Shown: positions 17,785 to 27,449 of the stretch, one piece after another | Numbering within the stretch: position 1 is the stretch's first letter | How the letters are laid out: every line of letters starts with the position of its first letter | Assembly (NCBI GenBank): GCA_900541145.1 | Contig: UQIH01000012.1 | Location: forward strand, 1 to 64,000 | From: an uncultured Collinsella sp. | Lineage (GTDB): Bacteria > Actinomycetota > Coriobacteriia > Coriobacteriales > Coriobacteriaceae | DNA: 64,000 nucleotides | Direction: 5' to 3' | Notes under the pieces: generated by a model | What the model saw: only the letters and a program-made list of their open reading frames with translations | What the model was told of the DNA's origin: nothing | Database searches by the model: none | Translations under genes and position numbers: made by a program

Positions 17785-17825
17785 GGGATCCCTTCCGCAA
17801 AAAACGATTCGGCAGATACATACAA

Positions 17826-17874
17826 AAAAGGCCCCACGGCTCCGCAGACGATGGGTCTACAGGGCTGCGGGGCC
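17826..17874 (-). terminator. Terminator after the first LytTR regulator gene
   Basis: A GC-rich stem joining 17830-17835 and 17869-17874, with further internal pairing, is followed on the minus strand by a run of six T residues. It lies just after the regulator stop codon. Confidence 0.75.
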
Positions 17875-17880
17875 AGTGTG

Positions 17881-18597
17881 CTAGAGACTCAGAGCCTTCT
17901 TGAGCGGCACGACGCGGCGACGCGAAACCGGAACGCGTTCGTCGACGCCCGTAATGCCCAGCTGGATGGCACCCGAGGGCACCGTCTCCACATCCGTGAC
18001 GCACGCCAAGTTGACGATATAGCGGCGGTGAACACGGAAGAAGCCAAAGTCGCAGAGCTTGGCCTCAAACTGCGCCAGCGAGGTCGTCGACAAAAAGCGA
18101 TCATCGACGGTATAGATGCAGGAGTAATCGTCCTTGGCCATGATAAAGCGAATATCGTCCACGGGAATGAGCACCTTGCGGCCGCCCTTTTCCACCGGGA
18201 TACGCTCGATGGTCACCTTGCTGTCCGTAACCGGCTTGGCGCGTTGCATGACCTTCTCGATCGCGCGATCCAAGCGAGCTTCCTCGACCGGCTTCATCAG
18301 ATAATCGACGGCATCCACGTCGAATGCCTCGACCGCATGGTCGCTATACGCAGTCACAAACACGATCGCCGGCGGATTTTTGAGCTTATGCAGCGCCTCG
18401 GCAAGTTGCAGGCCCGAGGCACCGGGCATCGAGATATCGAGAAACACGACATCCACGCGACTTTCCATAAGCATCTCGATGGCGGAGCGGACGCTCGACG
18501 CCTTCGTGATCGTGCCGATCTTGCCCGTTTGCTCGAGCAGGAAGCGAAGCTCCGAGCGAGCCGGCGCCTCATCATCCACAATCATCGCACGCAGCAT
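17881..18597 (-). CDS. LytTR-family response regulator, system 1
   Basis: This 238-residue protein has a receiver domain (about 1-120) with acidic residues in IVDDE, the phospho-acceptor D54 in VVFLDISMPG, and the switch lysine in YLMKPVEE. A LytTR DNA-binding domain follows (about 135-235, with FFRVHRRYIVNL and VSRRR). It belongs with the LytS-type kinase 72 bases upstream on the same strand. Such pairs commonly control cell-envelope, autolysis or peptide-signalling genes. The ATG at 18597 (MLRAMIVDDE) is preferred over a TTG seven codons upstream because it matches receiver-domain starts. The sequence is clearly paralogous to the regulator at 23767. Confidence 0.92.
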   Translation of the reverse strand: MLRAMIVDDEAPARSELRFLLEQTGKIGTITKASSVRSAIEMLMESRVDVVFLDISMPGASGLQLAEALHKLKNPPAIVFVTAYSDHAVEAFDVDAVDYLMKPVEEARLDRAIEKVMQRAKPVTDSKVTIERIPVEKGGRKVLIPVDDIRFIMAKDDYSCIYTVDDRFLSTTSLAQFEAKLCDFGFFRVHRRYIVNLACVTDVETVPSGAIQLGITGVDERVPVSRRRVVPLKKALSL

Positions 18598-18669
18598 AGG
18601 GATAAAACCTTTCGTCAACTAACTACGCCGGGCATCCGTCGCATGACGTTGAGCCCGTAGCCTTTTATT

Positions 18670-20013
18670 TTACTCTTGAATGTCAAAGATGCTCTCTGAC
18701 AAATCAAGATGAAGGAGCACTTTGGTGCCCTTGCCCGGCGCCGATTCGACACGCGTATAGGAGTGCGGCCCATAAAAGCGATGGATGCGCTCCGAAATAT
18801 TGTGCATGGCCACACCGGCGCCGCCACCCTGGGGAGAGCTGGCGTCGGGACGGGCAGAGCGCTCGTCAAACAGTCTGGCGGCGGTACCCTCATCCATGCC
18901 CACGCCATTATCGGCCACGGCAATCAAGATTGCATCCTCGCCGTCTTGGTGAACGGTCACGTCGATCCTCAGGGCGTCGTCATCGCCCATACCATGACGT
19001 ACGGCGTTCTCGACAATCGGCTGGATCACGAACGCCGGCACCAGCGTATCTTCCACGTCCTCGGACACATCGAACGTCGCAAGCACGCGGTCCTCGCCAA
19101 AGCGGGCCTTCTCAAAGGTAAGGTAGCGCTTGGTCTGTGCAACCTCACGCGAGACCGGAATAAGCGATCCCGAGTTGTCGAGCGTGGCACGATAGAACGA
19201 TGAGAACTCACGAAGCAGTTCGCGGGCCCGCAGCGGGTCGGTGCGCGTAAACGATGCAATGGTGTTCAGCGTGTTGAACAGGAAGTGCGGGTTAATCTGC
19301 GCTTGCAGCGCACGCACCTCGGCGCGCGCCGTGAGTTCCTTTTGCACCTCGAGCTCGTGGATGGCGAGCTGCGTGGACAAGATCTCGGCAAAGCCCGAGG
19401 CAAGCGCATACTGGGTACGGTCGACGGCGCGCGGGGTCTTGTAGTAGAACTTGAGCGTGCCGACGGTACGATCACCCACCTTGATGGGGGCGATAATGCC
19501 GGCGGGAACTTGGTTGTGCGAGCCGTCCGAGCCCACGACATCCACCATACGGTTGAACGACTGCACGATGCCATGTTCGATAACGTAGCGTGTGGCAAGC
19601 GTGTGGATGGGAGAATCTGGCAGTAGTTTTTCCTCAAACTCTCCCGCGCAGGCAAGCACGTTGCCCTCGTCGGTGATGGCCACCGTCATGGCGCGCGTCT
19701 CGGGCAAAATGCGCCGGCACACCAAACGCGCCGACTCCTGCGTCAGACCGCCCTTAATGTCCTCGAGCATGGCCGAGGCCACCGAGAGCGTCTCCTCGGT
19801 GTACTGGGAGCGCACCGAATCGGGATTGAGCGTCAAAAAGATAAAGATGCACAGAAAGATGCACAGCAGCGCGCAGGCAATCACCGTGGCGATCGGCTCG
19901 ATACCGGTCACCAAGGCAAAAATAAAGTACACCAGCACGCAAATGGCGCAGGCAACGGCAATGATGCGAAAGATTGATATTGAACTATCGCGCTGGGCGC
20001 GGCGGTCGATCAT
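18670..20013 (-). CDS. LytS-type sensor histidine kinase, system 1
   Basis: The 447-residue protein starts with two membrane helices (about 13-35 and 40-62). A cytoplasmic GAF-like sensory region follows (about 75-225). The His_kinase domain carries phospho-acceptor QINPHFLFNTLNTI and an ATPase domain with ENAVRHG and ADNGVGMDEG. It lacks the large 5TM-LytS input module, so it probably senses through the small membrane part and the GAF-like domain. Its start overlaps the stop of the glycosyltransferase gene by four bases (ATGA), indicating translational coupling, and the response regulator follows it. Confidence 0.92.
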   Translation of the reverse strand: MIDRRAQRDSSISIFRIIAVACAICVLVYFIFALVTGIEPIATVIACALLCIFLCIFIFLTLNPDSVRSQYTEETLSVASAMLEDIKGGLTQESARLVCRRILPETRAMTVAITDEGNVLACAGEFEEKLLPDSPIHTLATRYVIEHGIVQSFNRMVDVVGSDGSHNQVPAGIIAPIKVGDRTVGTLKFYYKTPRAVDRTQYALASGFAEILSTQLAIHELEVQKELTARAEVRALQAQINPHFLFNTLNTIASFTRTDPLRARELLREFSSFYRATLDNSGSLIPVSREVAQTKRYLTFEKARFGEDRVLATFDVSEDVEDTLVPAFVIQPIVENAVRHGMGDDDALRIDVTVHQDGEDAILIAVADNGVGMDEGTAARLFDERSARPDASSPQGGGAGVAMHNISERIHRFYGPHSYTRVESAPGKGTKVLLHLDLSESIFDIQE

Positions 20014-21197
20014 TCGGCCCCCTCCAGGATACTGATCAGTTGTGCGTCACGCCAAAGCCCGTCCATGATCTTGGGCCAAAAGCTCTGGAAACGCAGATAG
20101 CTTGCAGCGTTTTGGCGCGCATAGGCCTTTGCCTCGCCGATACCATGGCGCCAGATGCGCAGGTAGCCCTCATGCTCGCGGGTAAACACGCTGCGGACCA
20201 TAGCGGTCTTGCGCACGCGGTCGTCGAGCTCGCGCGAAATCCACGGGCCCGGGTAGGGCATGAGCGATGCCGCCGTAACGGGAATGAGCTCCTTTTGATG
20301 CGCGGCGAATGTCAACTTGGCCCGTTCGTAGTACCAACGGTATACATCCTGCATAAAGCGCGGTGAGCGTTTTTCGGACTCCGGAGGCAGATGGCGCACG
20401 GTCCACTCGTTATCGAACCACACGTCGTAGCCAAACATGCGCATGTTAAAGAGGTAGTCCAAGTCCTCGCCGCGGGTGATAAACGGGTCAAAGGCTACAC
20501 GCGTAAAGGCGCGGGCGTGCAGGGCCATCAGACCGCCGCACACGTAGTTGGAGCGCGAGATGCGGGTGCCCGAGAGCGCCTTTTTCATCCAACGGTTGAA
20601 CTCGATGCGCTTGGTCCACCAACGATGGCAGATGCCCGCCTTGTCCGTGGGAGCCAGCGGCGAGCCGTCGCGATCGTAGAAATAGCCGCTCTTGACCAAG
20701 ATCGGCAAGCCCTGACGCGTCTGCTGCCCCAACGCATAGGTCGCGCGCTTCATAAAGTCGGCGTCGATGACAGTCTCATCGTCATCCAAAAAGATAACCG
20801 CGTCATGCCCCAGCACAGCGGCACAGGCTAGCCCCATGTTGCGGATGGCACCGTAGCCTCGCAGGCTCACGCATTCGCCCGAACCCTTGGGCGCGATCTG
20901 AGCAACCCGGTCTGCGATGCGCGAGGCCTGGGTGTTGGTGACAACGGTGACCTTGAGCGTGGGATGCGCGTCGACAATCTCGCGCACGCGCAGCGACACA
21001 TCGGCTGTGGCAGAAACGGGACAGACCACCAAAAGGATGATGCGCGGGATGTCACGTACCTGCTCAAGCGAGGCCAGGCAGCGGTCGAGTTCGGGATTGT
21101 CGGCGTTGAGTCGCGTCGAATGATCATAGGTGCCAGGGGCGTTTGCGCAAGCGTCATCGCCCGCCCAATACGTTGGAATCACGACCGTGGCGTTCAT
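20010..21197 (-). CDS. Family 2 glycosyltransferase
   Basis: The 395-residue protein has a GT-A fold N terminus (VVIPTYWAGDD) and an Asp-rich motif FLDDDETV (about residues 137-144) that should bind the nucleotide sugar and metal. A later FITRGEDLDYLFNMRMFGYD block resembles the acceptor-site ED motif of inverting glycosyltransferases. No membrane helix is obvious, so it is probably cytoplasmic. GGGAGGGTAAGG precedes the ATG. It is translationally coupled to the LytS kinase downstream, an unusual operon partner that suggests the two-component system is tied to envelope glycan synthesis. Donor and acceptor are unknown. Confidence 0.85.
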   Translation of the reverse strand: MNATVVIPTYWAGDDACANAPGTYDHSTRLNADNPELDRCLASLEQVRDIPRIILLVVCPVSATADVSLRVREIVDAHPTLKVTVVTNTQASRIADRVAQIAPKGSGECVSLRGYGAIRNMGLACAAVLGHDAVIFLDDDETVIDADFMKRATYALGQQTRQGLPILVKSGYFYDRDGSPLAPTDKAGICHRWWTKRIEFNRWMKKALSGTRISRSNYVCGGLMALHARAFTRVAFDPFITRGEDLDYLFNMRMFGYDVWFDNEWTVRHLPPESEKRSPRFMQDVYRWYYERAKLTFAAHQKELIPVTAASLMPYPGPWISRELDDRVRKTAMVRSVFTREHEGYLRIWRHGIGEAKAYARQNAASYLRFQSFWPKIMDGLWRDAQLISILEGAE

Positions 21198-21220
21198 GCC
21201 TTACCCTCCCTGCAACACAA

Positions 21221-21254
21221 AAACGGGACGCCGCCAAACACAGGCGACGCCCCG
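21221..21254 (-). terminator. Terminator-like hairpin upstream of the glycosyltransferase gene
   Basis: A 12-position stem (21224-21235 with 21243-21254) with two mismatches is followed on the minus strand by TTTTTG. It lies after the leftward MFS gene region and just before the glycosyltransferase start, so it may insulate that gene from leftward read-through. Confidence 0.45.
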
Positions 21255-21368
21255 CGACCTAGCTGATTCCATCATACCCACTTGGGCAAATCATTGCTCG
21301 CAAGTCGCAATGTTTATTGCGGATAACCCCAAAAGAGTACCGTGGACAGGCACAATAGCCGCTCGCTC

Positions 21369-22628
21369 CTATGCGGCATGCTCTGCCGCCCGAGTCATGC
21401 GGGACAGGCGGACCAGCAGCATAAAGCCAACGACCAGCAGCACGCCAATGGAAAGGACGCCCAGCGACGGGTTGCCGGTCAGCGAGGTAACGACCGACAC
21501 TAGGAAGGTACCCATGACGCTTGCATAACGACCAAAGATGTCAAAGAAGCCGTAGTACTCGTTGGACTTTTCCTTGGGGATAATGCGACCAAAGTAGCTA
21601 CGGCTGAGCGCCTGCACGCCGCCCTGGAACAGGCCGACCATAATGGCAAGCACCCAGAACTCAAAGGCGGTCTTTAGGAAGAACGCGGCGAACAGCACAA
21701 TGCCCATGTAGGCGGCGACTGCCACCAGGATCATGTTGAGCGTGCCCACGCGTCCGGCGAGCTTGCCGTAGATGATGGCGGACGGAAAGGCCACGAACTG
21801 CGTAACGAGCAGCGCCAGCACCAGCTGCGTCGAATCGATGCCCAAAGCCGAGCCGTAGCTGGTAGCCATGGAAATGACCGTGTGCACACCGTCGATATAG
21901 AAGAAGAACGCAATCATGTAGACCAGCACGGTCTTGTTGTGGGCGATCTCGCGCATGGTGTGTCCGACCTCGGAGAACACACCGCCCACGATGTGGCCGA
22001 TAGTGTCCTCGGGACCGCGCTCGCGACCGTACTTTTGCTTATAGGTGCGAATGAGCGGCAGGGTAAAGATGAGCCACCAGGCACCAGTGATGATAAACGA
22101 CAGACGCGTTGCCAGCATGGTAGGGACGCCAAGAGCGGGGCCATCCATGATGAGCGCCAGGCAGATGACGAACGGCACAGTGGAACCGATGTAGCCCCAG
22201 GCATAGCCCGAGCTGGACACGGCGTCCATGCGCTCGTCGGTGGTAATGTCGGGCAGCATGGCGTCGTAGAACGTCATAGAAGAGTTAAGGCCGATGGTGC
22301 ACAGCACGTACACGGTCAAAAATGCCATGGCGGACATTGGGATAGCCTGCGCCAAGCAAAGCACCAGGCCCGTGAGGAAGAAGCCCAAGAAGAACTTGAT
22401 CTTGTTGCCGGCGTAGTCGGCAAGCGCGCCCAGAATGGGCATGAGCATGGCGATGACCAGCGAGGCGATCGTCTGCGCATTGCCCCAGGCGACCACCAGG
22501 TCGGCCGAAGAAGCGCCGGTATTGATGGCGTTAAAGTAAATGGGCACCACCGAGGTATTGAGCAGCACGAGGGCCGAATTGCCCACATCATACATAACCC
22601 AGTTACGCTCGAGCTTGGTGTATTTCAT
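21369..22628 (-). CDS. UMF1-type major facilitator transporter
   Basis: This 419-residue integral membrane protein has about twelve hydrophobic segments and the signature of the UMF1/Atg22-like branch of the major facilitator superfamily. The C-terminal loop ALSRSYFGRIIPKEKSNEYY is diagnostic, and the N terminus (NWVMYDVGNSA) also matches. Members are believed to export amino acids or related solutes, but few have been tested. The start has only a weak AAGGG about nine bases upstream. The gene stands between a phospholipase C-like gene and the glycosyltransferase, without an obvious functional link. Confidence 0.88.
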   Translation of the reverse strand: MKYTKLERNWVMYDVGNSALVLLNTSVVPIYFNAINTGASSADLVVAWGNAQTIASLVIAMLMPILGALADYAGNKIKFFLGFFLTGLVLCLAQAIPMSAMAFLTVYVLCTIGLNSSMTFYDAMLPDITTDERMDAVSSSGYAWGYIGSTVPFVICLALIMDGPALGVPTMLATRLSFIITGAWWLIFTLPLIRTYKQKYGRERGPEDTIGHIVGGVFSEVGHTMREIAHNKTVLVYMIAFFFYIDGVHTVISMATSYGSALGIDSTQLVLALLVTQFVAFPSAIIYGKLAGRVGTLNMILVAVAAYMGIVLFAAFFLKTAFEFWVLAIMVGLFQGGVQALSRSYFGRIIPKEKSNEYYGFFDIFGRYASVMGTFLVSVVTSLTGNPSLGVLSIGVLLVVGFMLLVRLSRMTRAAEHAA

Positions 22629-22729
22629 GGACAGGGACCCTTCGTATTCGCCCGATATGCAGTTAGTTCATCGTACCCCAATTGTCCAGAACCGCCGGTA
22701 AGGATTCGGCAAAGGGGCACGCACGAGCC

Positions 22730-23674
22730 CTATTCCTCGCGGTCAAACTCCTCATCGGCTTCGAGCACGCGACCGCTGTAGTTGACGTGACTGGTCACGG
22801 CATCCATGTCACCGGTCTCGATAAAACGTGCGACCGTGCACTCGTAATCGACCAGCGCGCGATCAAAGACCTCGGGGAAACTCTCGTTCGAGACCTCGTC
22901 GGTAAAGGGATTCTTCCATGTCAGATGGCCCAGGTTACCGGTGCGCTCGGGCAGCTCCGTCGTCACGCGATGGGCAAGGCCGTCGAGCAGCGAGTAGTCG
23001 TGCACCAAGCCCTCAACCAGCGAGATCGCGCGCGTCTTTGCGGAGTCGGCCGGCTCAATCGCGCGGTAAAGTCGCTGCATATTGGCAACGGCGGCACCGT
23101 ACTCCCCCGCCGGAATGTCAATGCCGTACACGCGTCCGGCAACATAGCTCATCAGCACGCCGGCAGCGCGATTGATACGGTCGGTGGTAACGATCTCGCC
23201 CGCCGGCGGGTAATCGTCGACCGTAGCGCCATCGCGTTTAAGCTGCAGCATCAGTACATCCAGGTCGCTCTCGATCACGGCATGGACCTGACTGCTCGAA
23301 TCCTCAAGCTCTGAGTCGGATTCCACGATGCCAAACTGCTGCTCATAGACAAAGGGGTGGGCGTTGCGGTCGAGCACGTAATGAGACAGCAGGCCCAGCG
23401 CAAAAGCGCGACCCAAGCTGGCGTCGCGCGGCAGCAGATGCGACACGCCGTCGCGCAGGCACGCGAACTGGCGAGACATGCGCGACCGATGCATGACCTG
23501 CGCTAGCAGCGTGCAGTCGGAAACACGCGGTGTCAGAATGTGAAAGAAAAACGGGTCGGGGCCTTGGTTGCCCAAGATAAAGGCAATGCGCTCTTCATCG
23601 GACGTGATGACGCCCTGCGGAAGACGGTCGATGCTTTCCTCGCCAAACAGATGATGGGTGATAAGCGCGGGCAT
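22730..23674 (-). CDS. Zinc-dependent phospholipase C-like protein
   Basis: The 314-residue protein resembles the zinc-dependent phospholipase C / S1-P1 nuclease-like fold found in many Gram-positive anaerobes. Metal-ligand-like histidines and aspartates are grouped in LITHHLFGE near the N terminus, in GNQGPDPFFFH, and in LLSHYVLDRNAHPFVYE at about residues 98-114. No signal peptide is present, so unlike secreted toxins it should be cytoplasmic. The ATG at 23674 has AAAGGA upstream. The function of these cytoplasmic members is unknown, and enzyme activity is not established. Confidence 0.75.
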   Translation of the reverse strand: MPALITHHLFGEESIDRLPQGVITSDEERIAFILGNQGPDPFFFHILTPRVSDCTLLAQVMHRSRMSRQFACLRDGVSHLLPRDASLGRAFALGLLSHYVLDRNAHPFVYEQQFGIVESDSELEDSSSQVHAVIESDLDVLMLQLKRDGATVDDYPPAGEIVTTDRINRAAGVLMSYVAGRVYGIDIPAGEYGAAVANMQRLYRAIEPADSAKTRAISLVEGLVHDYSLLDGLAHRVTTELPERTGNLGHLTWKNPFTDEVSNESFPEVFDRALVDYECTVARFIETGDMDAVTSHVNYSGRVLEADEEFDREE

Positions 23675-23766
23675 AATGATCCTTTCGATTTCATTCGATG
23701 CCACCCATTATGCCCACCGCGCACCCATGCCAAACCTGCGATGGTAAACGACGGCATGCAGACCGT

Positions 23767-24501
23767 CTACGCAAGCCCCAGGTGCGACTTGACCTCGGCG
23801 GCACGACGACGGGACACCGGTACCGTCGAGTTCACGCGGTCGAGCCTGAGCTCCATCAGCCCCGTGGAGCCAATCTCAACATTGTGCACGTCTTCCAAAT
23901 TGACCAGGTAGCTGCGATGAACGCGAATAAAGCCCTCGGAGTCCAAGCGACGCTCGAGCGAAGAGATCGACTCATTGATCAGGTACGTTCCCTCGGCGCA
24001 GATGGCGTTGCAAAAATCGGCGCGCGCCTCAAAGTAGCAGACGTCTGCGGCGGGAATGAACACCTTTTTGCCCCCGCGGTCCACCGTCAAACGCAAAGGC
24101 TGGCGCGGAGCATGGATAACACGACGGGCACCCAAGGCTGCCTCGATCTTGTCGAGTGCCTTTGACAGGCGTGCGTCCTCGACCGGCTTGACGACATAGT
24201 CGACCGCATCGAGGTTATACGCATCGGCGGCAAATTCGGCAAACGCCGTCACAAACACAACCACCGGCGGCGTCTTTAGGTTCTGCAGCGTCTCGGCAAG
24301 CTCAATTCCCGAGCGACCGGGCATGGTAATGTCTAAAAACAACACGTCGGGCTTGTTCGACAGAATCGACTCCACGGCTTCGGTGACATTGCCCGCCTCG
24401 GCAATCTGGCCCACACGCGTATCCTTTTCCAACAGATAGCGTAACTCAGCCCTAATGGGAGGCTCGTCATCAACTACCAGGATGTTCCAACCCTCGGACA
24501 T
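23767..24501 (-). CDS. LytTR-family response regulator, system 2
   Basis: The 244-residue protein has a receiver domain with VVDDE, phospho-acceptor D57 in VLFLDITMPG, and the switch lysine in YVVKPVEDA. A LytTR DNA-binding domain follows (GFIRVHRSYLVNL, VPVSRRRAAEV). It is a paralogue of the regulator at 17881, with the same order of motifs. GAGAGGAAG precedes the ATG. It lies 35 bases after its kinase on the same strand and presumably forms an operon with it. Its targets are unknown. Confidence 0.92.
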   Translation of the reverse strand: MSEGWNILVVDDEPPIRAELRYLLEKDTRVGQIAEAGNVTEAVESILSNKPDVLFLDITMPGRSGIELAETLQNLKTPPVVVFVTAFAEFAADAYNLDAVDYVVKPVEDARLSKALDKIEAALGARRVIHAPRQPLRLTVDRGGKKVFIPAADVCYFEARADFCNAICAEGTYLINESISSLERRLDSEGFIRVHRSYLVNLEDVHNVEIGSTGLMELRLDRVNSTVPVSRRRAAEVKSHLGLA

Positions 24502-24536
24502 GTGCGCTTCCTCTCTCTCCTCAATACACTCGAGTG

Positions 24537-25922
24537 CTACGCCGTCAACGGCGCCGGCTCATGCGGCTCGCCGTTCAGCTCGACGATGACCTGCGTGCCA
24601 ACGCCCTCCTGGGACTTCACGCGCATGCCAGAATCTTCTCCGTAAAAGAAATGGATGCGCTGAAGCACGTTGAAGAGCGCCAAGCCGCAGCCTCGTTTGA
24701 TGGAGCCGTCGGCGGTAATGCTCTCGGGCTCCTCCAAGCGATGCTGCTCAAACAGATGCGCGCAGACCTCTTCGCTCATACCGATGCCATCGTCCTCGAC
24801 GATGATCTCCAAACCGTCATCGGTCTCGAAAGCCCTAACACGAATAGAAAGCGGCTCGGTCTCGCGCTGCGCGTGCTTGATGCAGTTTTCGAGCAACGGC
24901 TGCAAGATAAACGGCGGCACCATGCAATCGCGCACCTCAAAGTCGATATCGACCGAGACGCGCAGACGGCCGTCGCCATAACGAGCCTGCATAAGATTGA
25001 TATAGCGAGTGCCCTGTTCCACCTCGTGCTCGAGCGTGGTGAGCGTATCGGAATCAGAAAGCGTCTGACGATAGTAGTTGGAGAAGTCGATCAGCAGCGA
25101 CCTGGCCTTGTCCGGCTCGGTACGTACGAGTGACACGATGGTGCTGATGGTGTTAAACAGAAAATGAGGATCGACCTGCGATTGCAAGGCGCGCAGCTCC
25201 ACGCGGGCCGTAAGCTCGTCCTGGCGCTCAAGCTCAAAGCTCGCAAGCTGCGTGGAAATGAGGTCGGCAAAGCCCGAGGCAAGCGCCGTCTGGCGCATAT
25301 CGATGCTGCTCAGACGGGGATAATACAGCTCGAGCGTTCCCACGCAATGCCCGCGCACGGTAAGCGGTGCGACAATACCGGCGCGCAGGCGCGGAAAGTA
25401 GCCACCTGTCTCGGTCGAGGCATCGCGCGAGAACACGCTTTGCTCACCGCTGTTGATCACGTTGAGCGTAGTCCGCAGCACCACCGGGGTGCCCGCGGGG
25501 CATTTTGCCGAGTCCTCGCCCCAGCTTGCCAACACCTGCTTGCCGTCGGTAAAGCAGATGGCAGAGGCGATAGTTTCGGACAGGATGATCTTAGAGGCGC
25601 CCAGGGCAGCTTCGGGCGTAAGGCCGCGCGACGTGTAGGCGAATATTTTTGAAGCGATGGCGAGCGTGCGGTCGGTTGCGCTCGATGTGAGGTCGTCGGG
25701 AACGACAAAGACGTACGAGAAGAAGAAGCACAGCATGACCAAGCCGGCAATGACGACAACGGCCGGAACGGGATTGGGATTATCGGTTAGATCCCAGATG
25801 AGCAGCAGGATAAGCAGCGGAACGACAATACCGAGCAAGATGGCTTGAACCACATGCTGAGCGGTACGAAAGACCTTGGTAGAGTTGTAGCTCTTGCCCA
25901 GAATCAGCCTATTGAGATCCAC
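24537..25922 (-). CDS. LytS-type sensor histidine kinase, system 2
   Basis: This kinase of about 460 residues has two membrane helices near the N terminus (about 25-45 and 55-75). A GAF-like region and a His_kinase domain follow (SQVDPHFLFNTISTI), then an ATPase domain with ENCIKHA and EDDGIGMSEE. It is paralogous to the kinase at 18670. The start is a judgement call. A longer frame begins inside the terminator of the upstream gene and is unlikely. AAGGAG directly abuts an ATG at 25928, too close to work, but is ideally spaced from the GTG at 25922, which I chose. Confidence 0.9.
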   Translation of the reverse strand: MDLNRLILGKSYNSTKVFRTAQHVVQAILLGIVVPLLILLLIWDLTDNPNPVPAVVVIAGLVMLCFFFSYVFVVPDDLTSSATDRTLAIASKIFAYTSRGLTPEAALGASKIILSETIASAICFTDGKQVLASWGEDSAKCPAGTPVVLRTTLNVINSGEQSVFSRDASTETGGYFPRLRAGIVAPLTVRGHCVGTLELYYPRLSSIDMRQTALASGFADLISTQLASFELERQDELTARVELRALQSQVDPHFLFNTISTIVSLVRTEPDKARSLLIDFSNYYRQTLSDSDTLTTLEHEVEQGTRYINLMQARYGDGRLRVSVDIDFEVRDCMVPPFILQPLLENCIKHAQRETEPLSIRVRAFETDDGLEIIVEDDGIGMSEEVCAHLFEQHRLEEPESITADGSIKRGCGLALFNVLQRIHFFYGEDSGMRVKSQEGVGTQVIVELNGEPHEPAPLTA

Positions 25923-25956
25923 CGTCATCTCCTTCTTATTGACGCACCCCATAGCA

Positions 25957-25982
25957 ATAAAGAGGGCCGCAAGCGACCCTCT
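25957..25982 (-). terminator. Terminator of the amidohydrolase gene
   Basis: A stem pairs 25961-25966 with 25977-25982 and adds an inner CGC/GCG. On the minus strand it is followed by TTTATT. It separates the amidohydrolase/permease unit from the LytS kinase. Confidence 0.7.
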
Positions 25983-26040
25983 CCATTGCATTATGCAATC
26001 AAATACTGTGTTTTACATCAAGCCATCGATGAACGGTAGC

Positions 26041-27318
26041 TTAGGCGCTGTACTTGTTTGCCTCGCCGAAGGTGCCGGCCTCGACAATCCAGCCGTCCTT
26101 CATGATGACGTCCATGTTGTCGGTGTTGAGCACGTGGATGTCGGCGGCGACGTCACCGTTGACAACCAGCAGGTCGGCGCACTTGCCGGCCTCGATGGAA
26201 CCGGTCTCGTCCTCGATGTGGCACATCTTGGCACCGTTGAGAGTGGCACAGGTGATGGTCTCGACCGGGGTGAAGCCGATCTTGTCGACGAACTCGTACA
26301 TCTCCTCGATGGAGCAGGTGCCGTACGGGGTGACGAAGGAGAAGGAGTCGGAGCCGATCGTCATGATGACGCCGCGCTTCTTGGCCTCGCGCAGGCAGTC
26401 GTAATTGCGCTGCAGCTCCTTCTCGACCAGGGTGCCCTCGTACTTGTCGTGCAGCTCGGGGACGTAGACGGGCGGATAGGTGGCGTACCAGGTGGGCAGG
26501 AAGGCAATCGTCGGGGTGAAGAAGGTGCCCTGCTCGGCCATGAGGTCCATGGTGCGCTCATCGATATCGAAGCCGTGAATCAGCTGCTCGCAGCCAAAGC
26601 GGACGGAGTCGTAGGCAGCGGCGTGGTTGTTGTAGCAGTGGCTCCACACGGGGATGCCGACCATCTTGGCCTCTTCGACCACGGCCTGAATCTCCTCGGA
26701 GCAGTAGTGCTGGTCGCGACCGGAATCCCAGCGCCAGATGCCGCCACCGGTAGCCCAAATCTTGATGGCATCGGGGTTCTCGCGCAGGCGACGACGGACG
26801 GCCTTGCGCAGATCCCAAGGACCATCGACCTGGTCGCCCCAGGGGTGGGATTCCTTGTTGAGCTCCTGGGTGCAGTGGTGGGAGTCACCGTGACCGGCAA
26901 CGCGGCAGAAGCCGAGGCCGGTGGCCAGAACGCGCGGGCCCTTGAAGACGCCCTTGTCGATGCAGTCGCGAATCTGGATACCAAAGCGGCCGATCTCGCA
27001 GACGGTGGTGAGGCCGTGGGTGAGGCAGTCGTAGGCCTGCTTGACGGCGACGGCCTGCTTCTCGAGGAGCGGCTGCATGACCCAATCGGTATCATCGTCG
27101 GTCAGGTTGCCCGAGAAGTGCAGGTGGGTGTCGATCAGGCCGGGAAGGACGGTCTTGCCGGCGGCGTCGATGACCTCAACGTCCTCGGGAAGGTCCTGCA
27201 TGGCGCCGGCGTACTCGATCTTGCCGTTGTCGTCGACGAGAACGAGGGAGTTCTCGACCGGCTCGGCACCGGTACCGTCGATGAGCTTGCCGCCAACGAT
27301 TGCATACTTAGTGGACAT
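26041..27318 (-). CDS. Metal-dependent amidohydrolase (imidazolonepropionase-like)
   Basis: The 425-residue protein is an amidohydrolase-superfamily enzyme. The N-terminal beta-sandwich strand leads to the metal motif GLIDTHLHFSG (H-x-H at about 65-67). Later come a candidate bridging lysine in IKIWATGGG, histidines in WSHCYNNHAA and QLIHGFDI, and the conserved aspartate in TIGSDSFSF. Relatives hydrolyse N-acyl or dipeptide-like substrates and imidazolonepropionate. An ideal TAAGGAGG precedes the ATG. An APC amino-acid permease lies 131 bases upstream on the same strand, so the pair probably imports and hydrolyses an amino-acid derivative. The precise substrate cannot be told. Confidence 0.85.
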   Translation of the reverse strand: MSTKYAIVGGKLIDGTGAEPVENSLVLVDDNGKIEYAGAMQDLPEDVEVIDAAGKTVLPGLIDTHLHFSGNLTDDDTDWVMQPLLEKQAVAVKQAYDCLTHGLTTVCEIGRFGIQIRDCIDKGVFKGPRVLATGLGFCRVAGHGDSHHCTQELNKESHPWGDQVDGPWDLRKAVRRRLRENPDAIKIWATGGGIWRWDSGRDQHYCSEEIQAVVEEAKMVGIPVWSHCYNNHAAAYDSVRFGCEQLIHGFDIDERTMDLMAEQGTFFTPTIAFLPTWYATYPPVYVPELHDKYEGTLVEKELQRNYDCLREAKKRGVIMTIGSDSFSFVTPYGTCSIEEMYEFVDKIGFTPVETITCATLNGAKMCHIEDETGSIEAGKCADLLVVNGDVAADIHVLNTDNMDVIMKDGWIVEAGTFGEANKYSA

Positions 27319-27449
27319 GGTTCCTCCTTATGGATCCATATAGTGGGCGAGGCCGTGTTGGGTTAAGGCCTCACAAAGCTACCCAAGTGGCGCCGGGTTC
27401 GGTGCGCGGAAGAGAGGGTCCCGCGCACCTGATCCGCCCCGGCTCGGCG

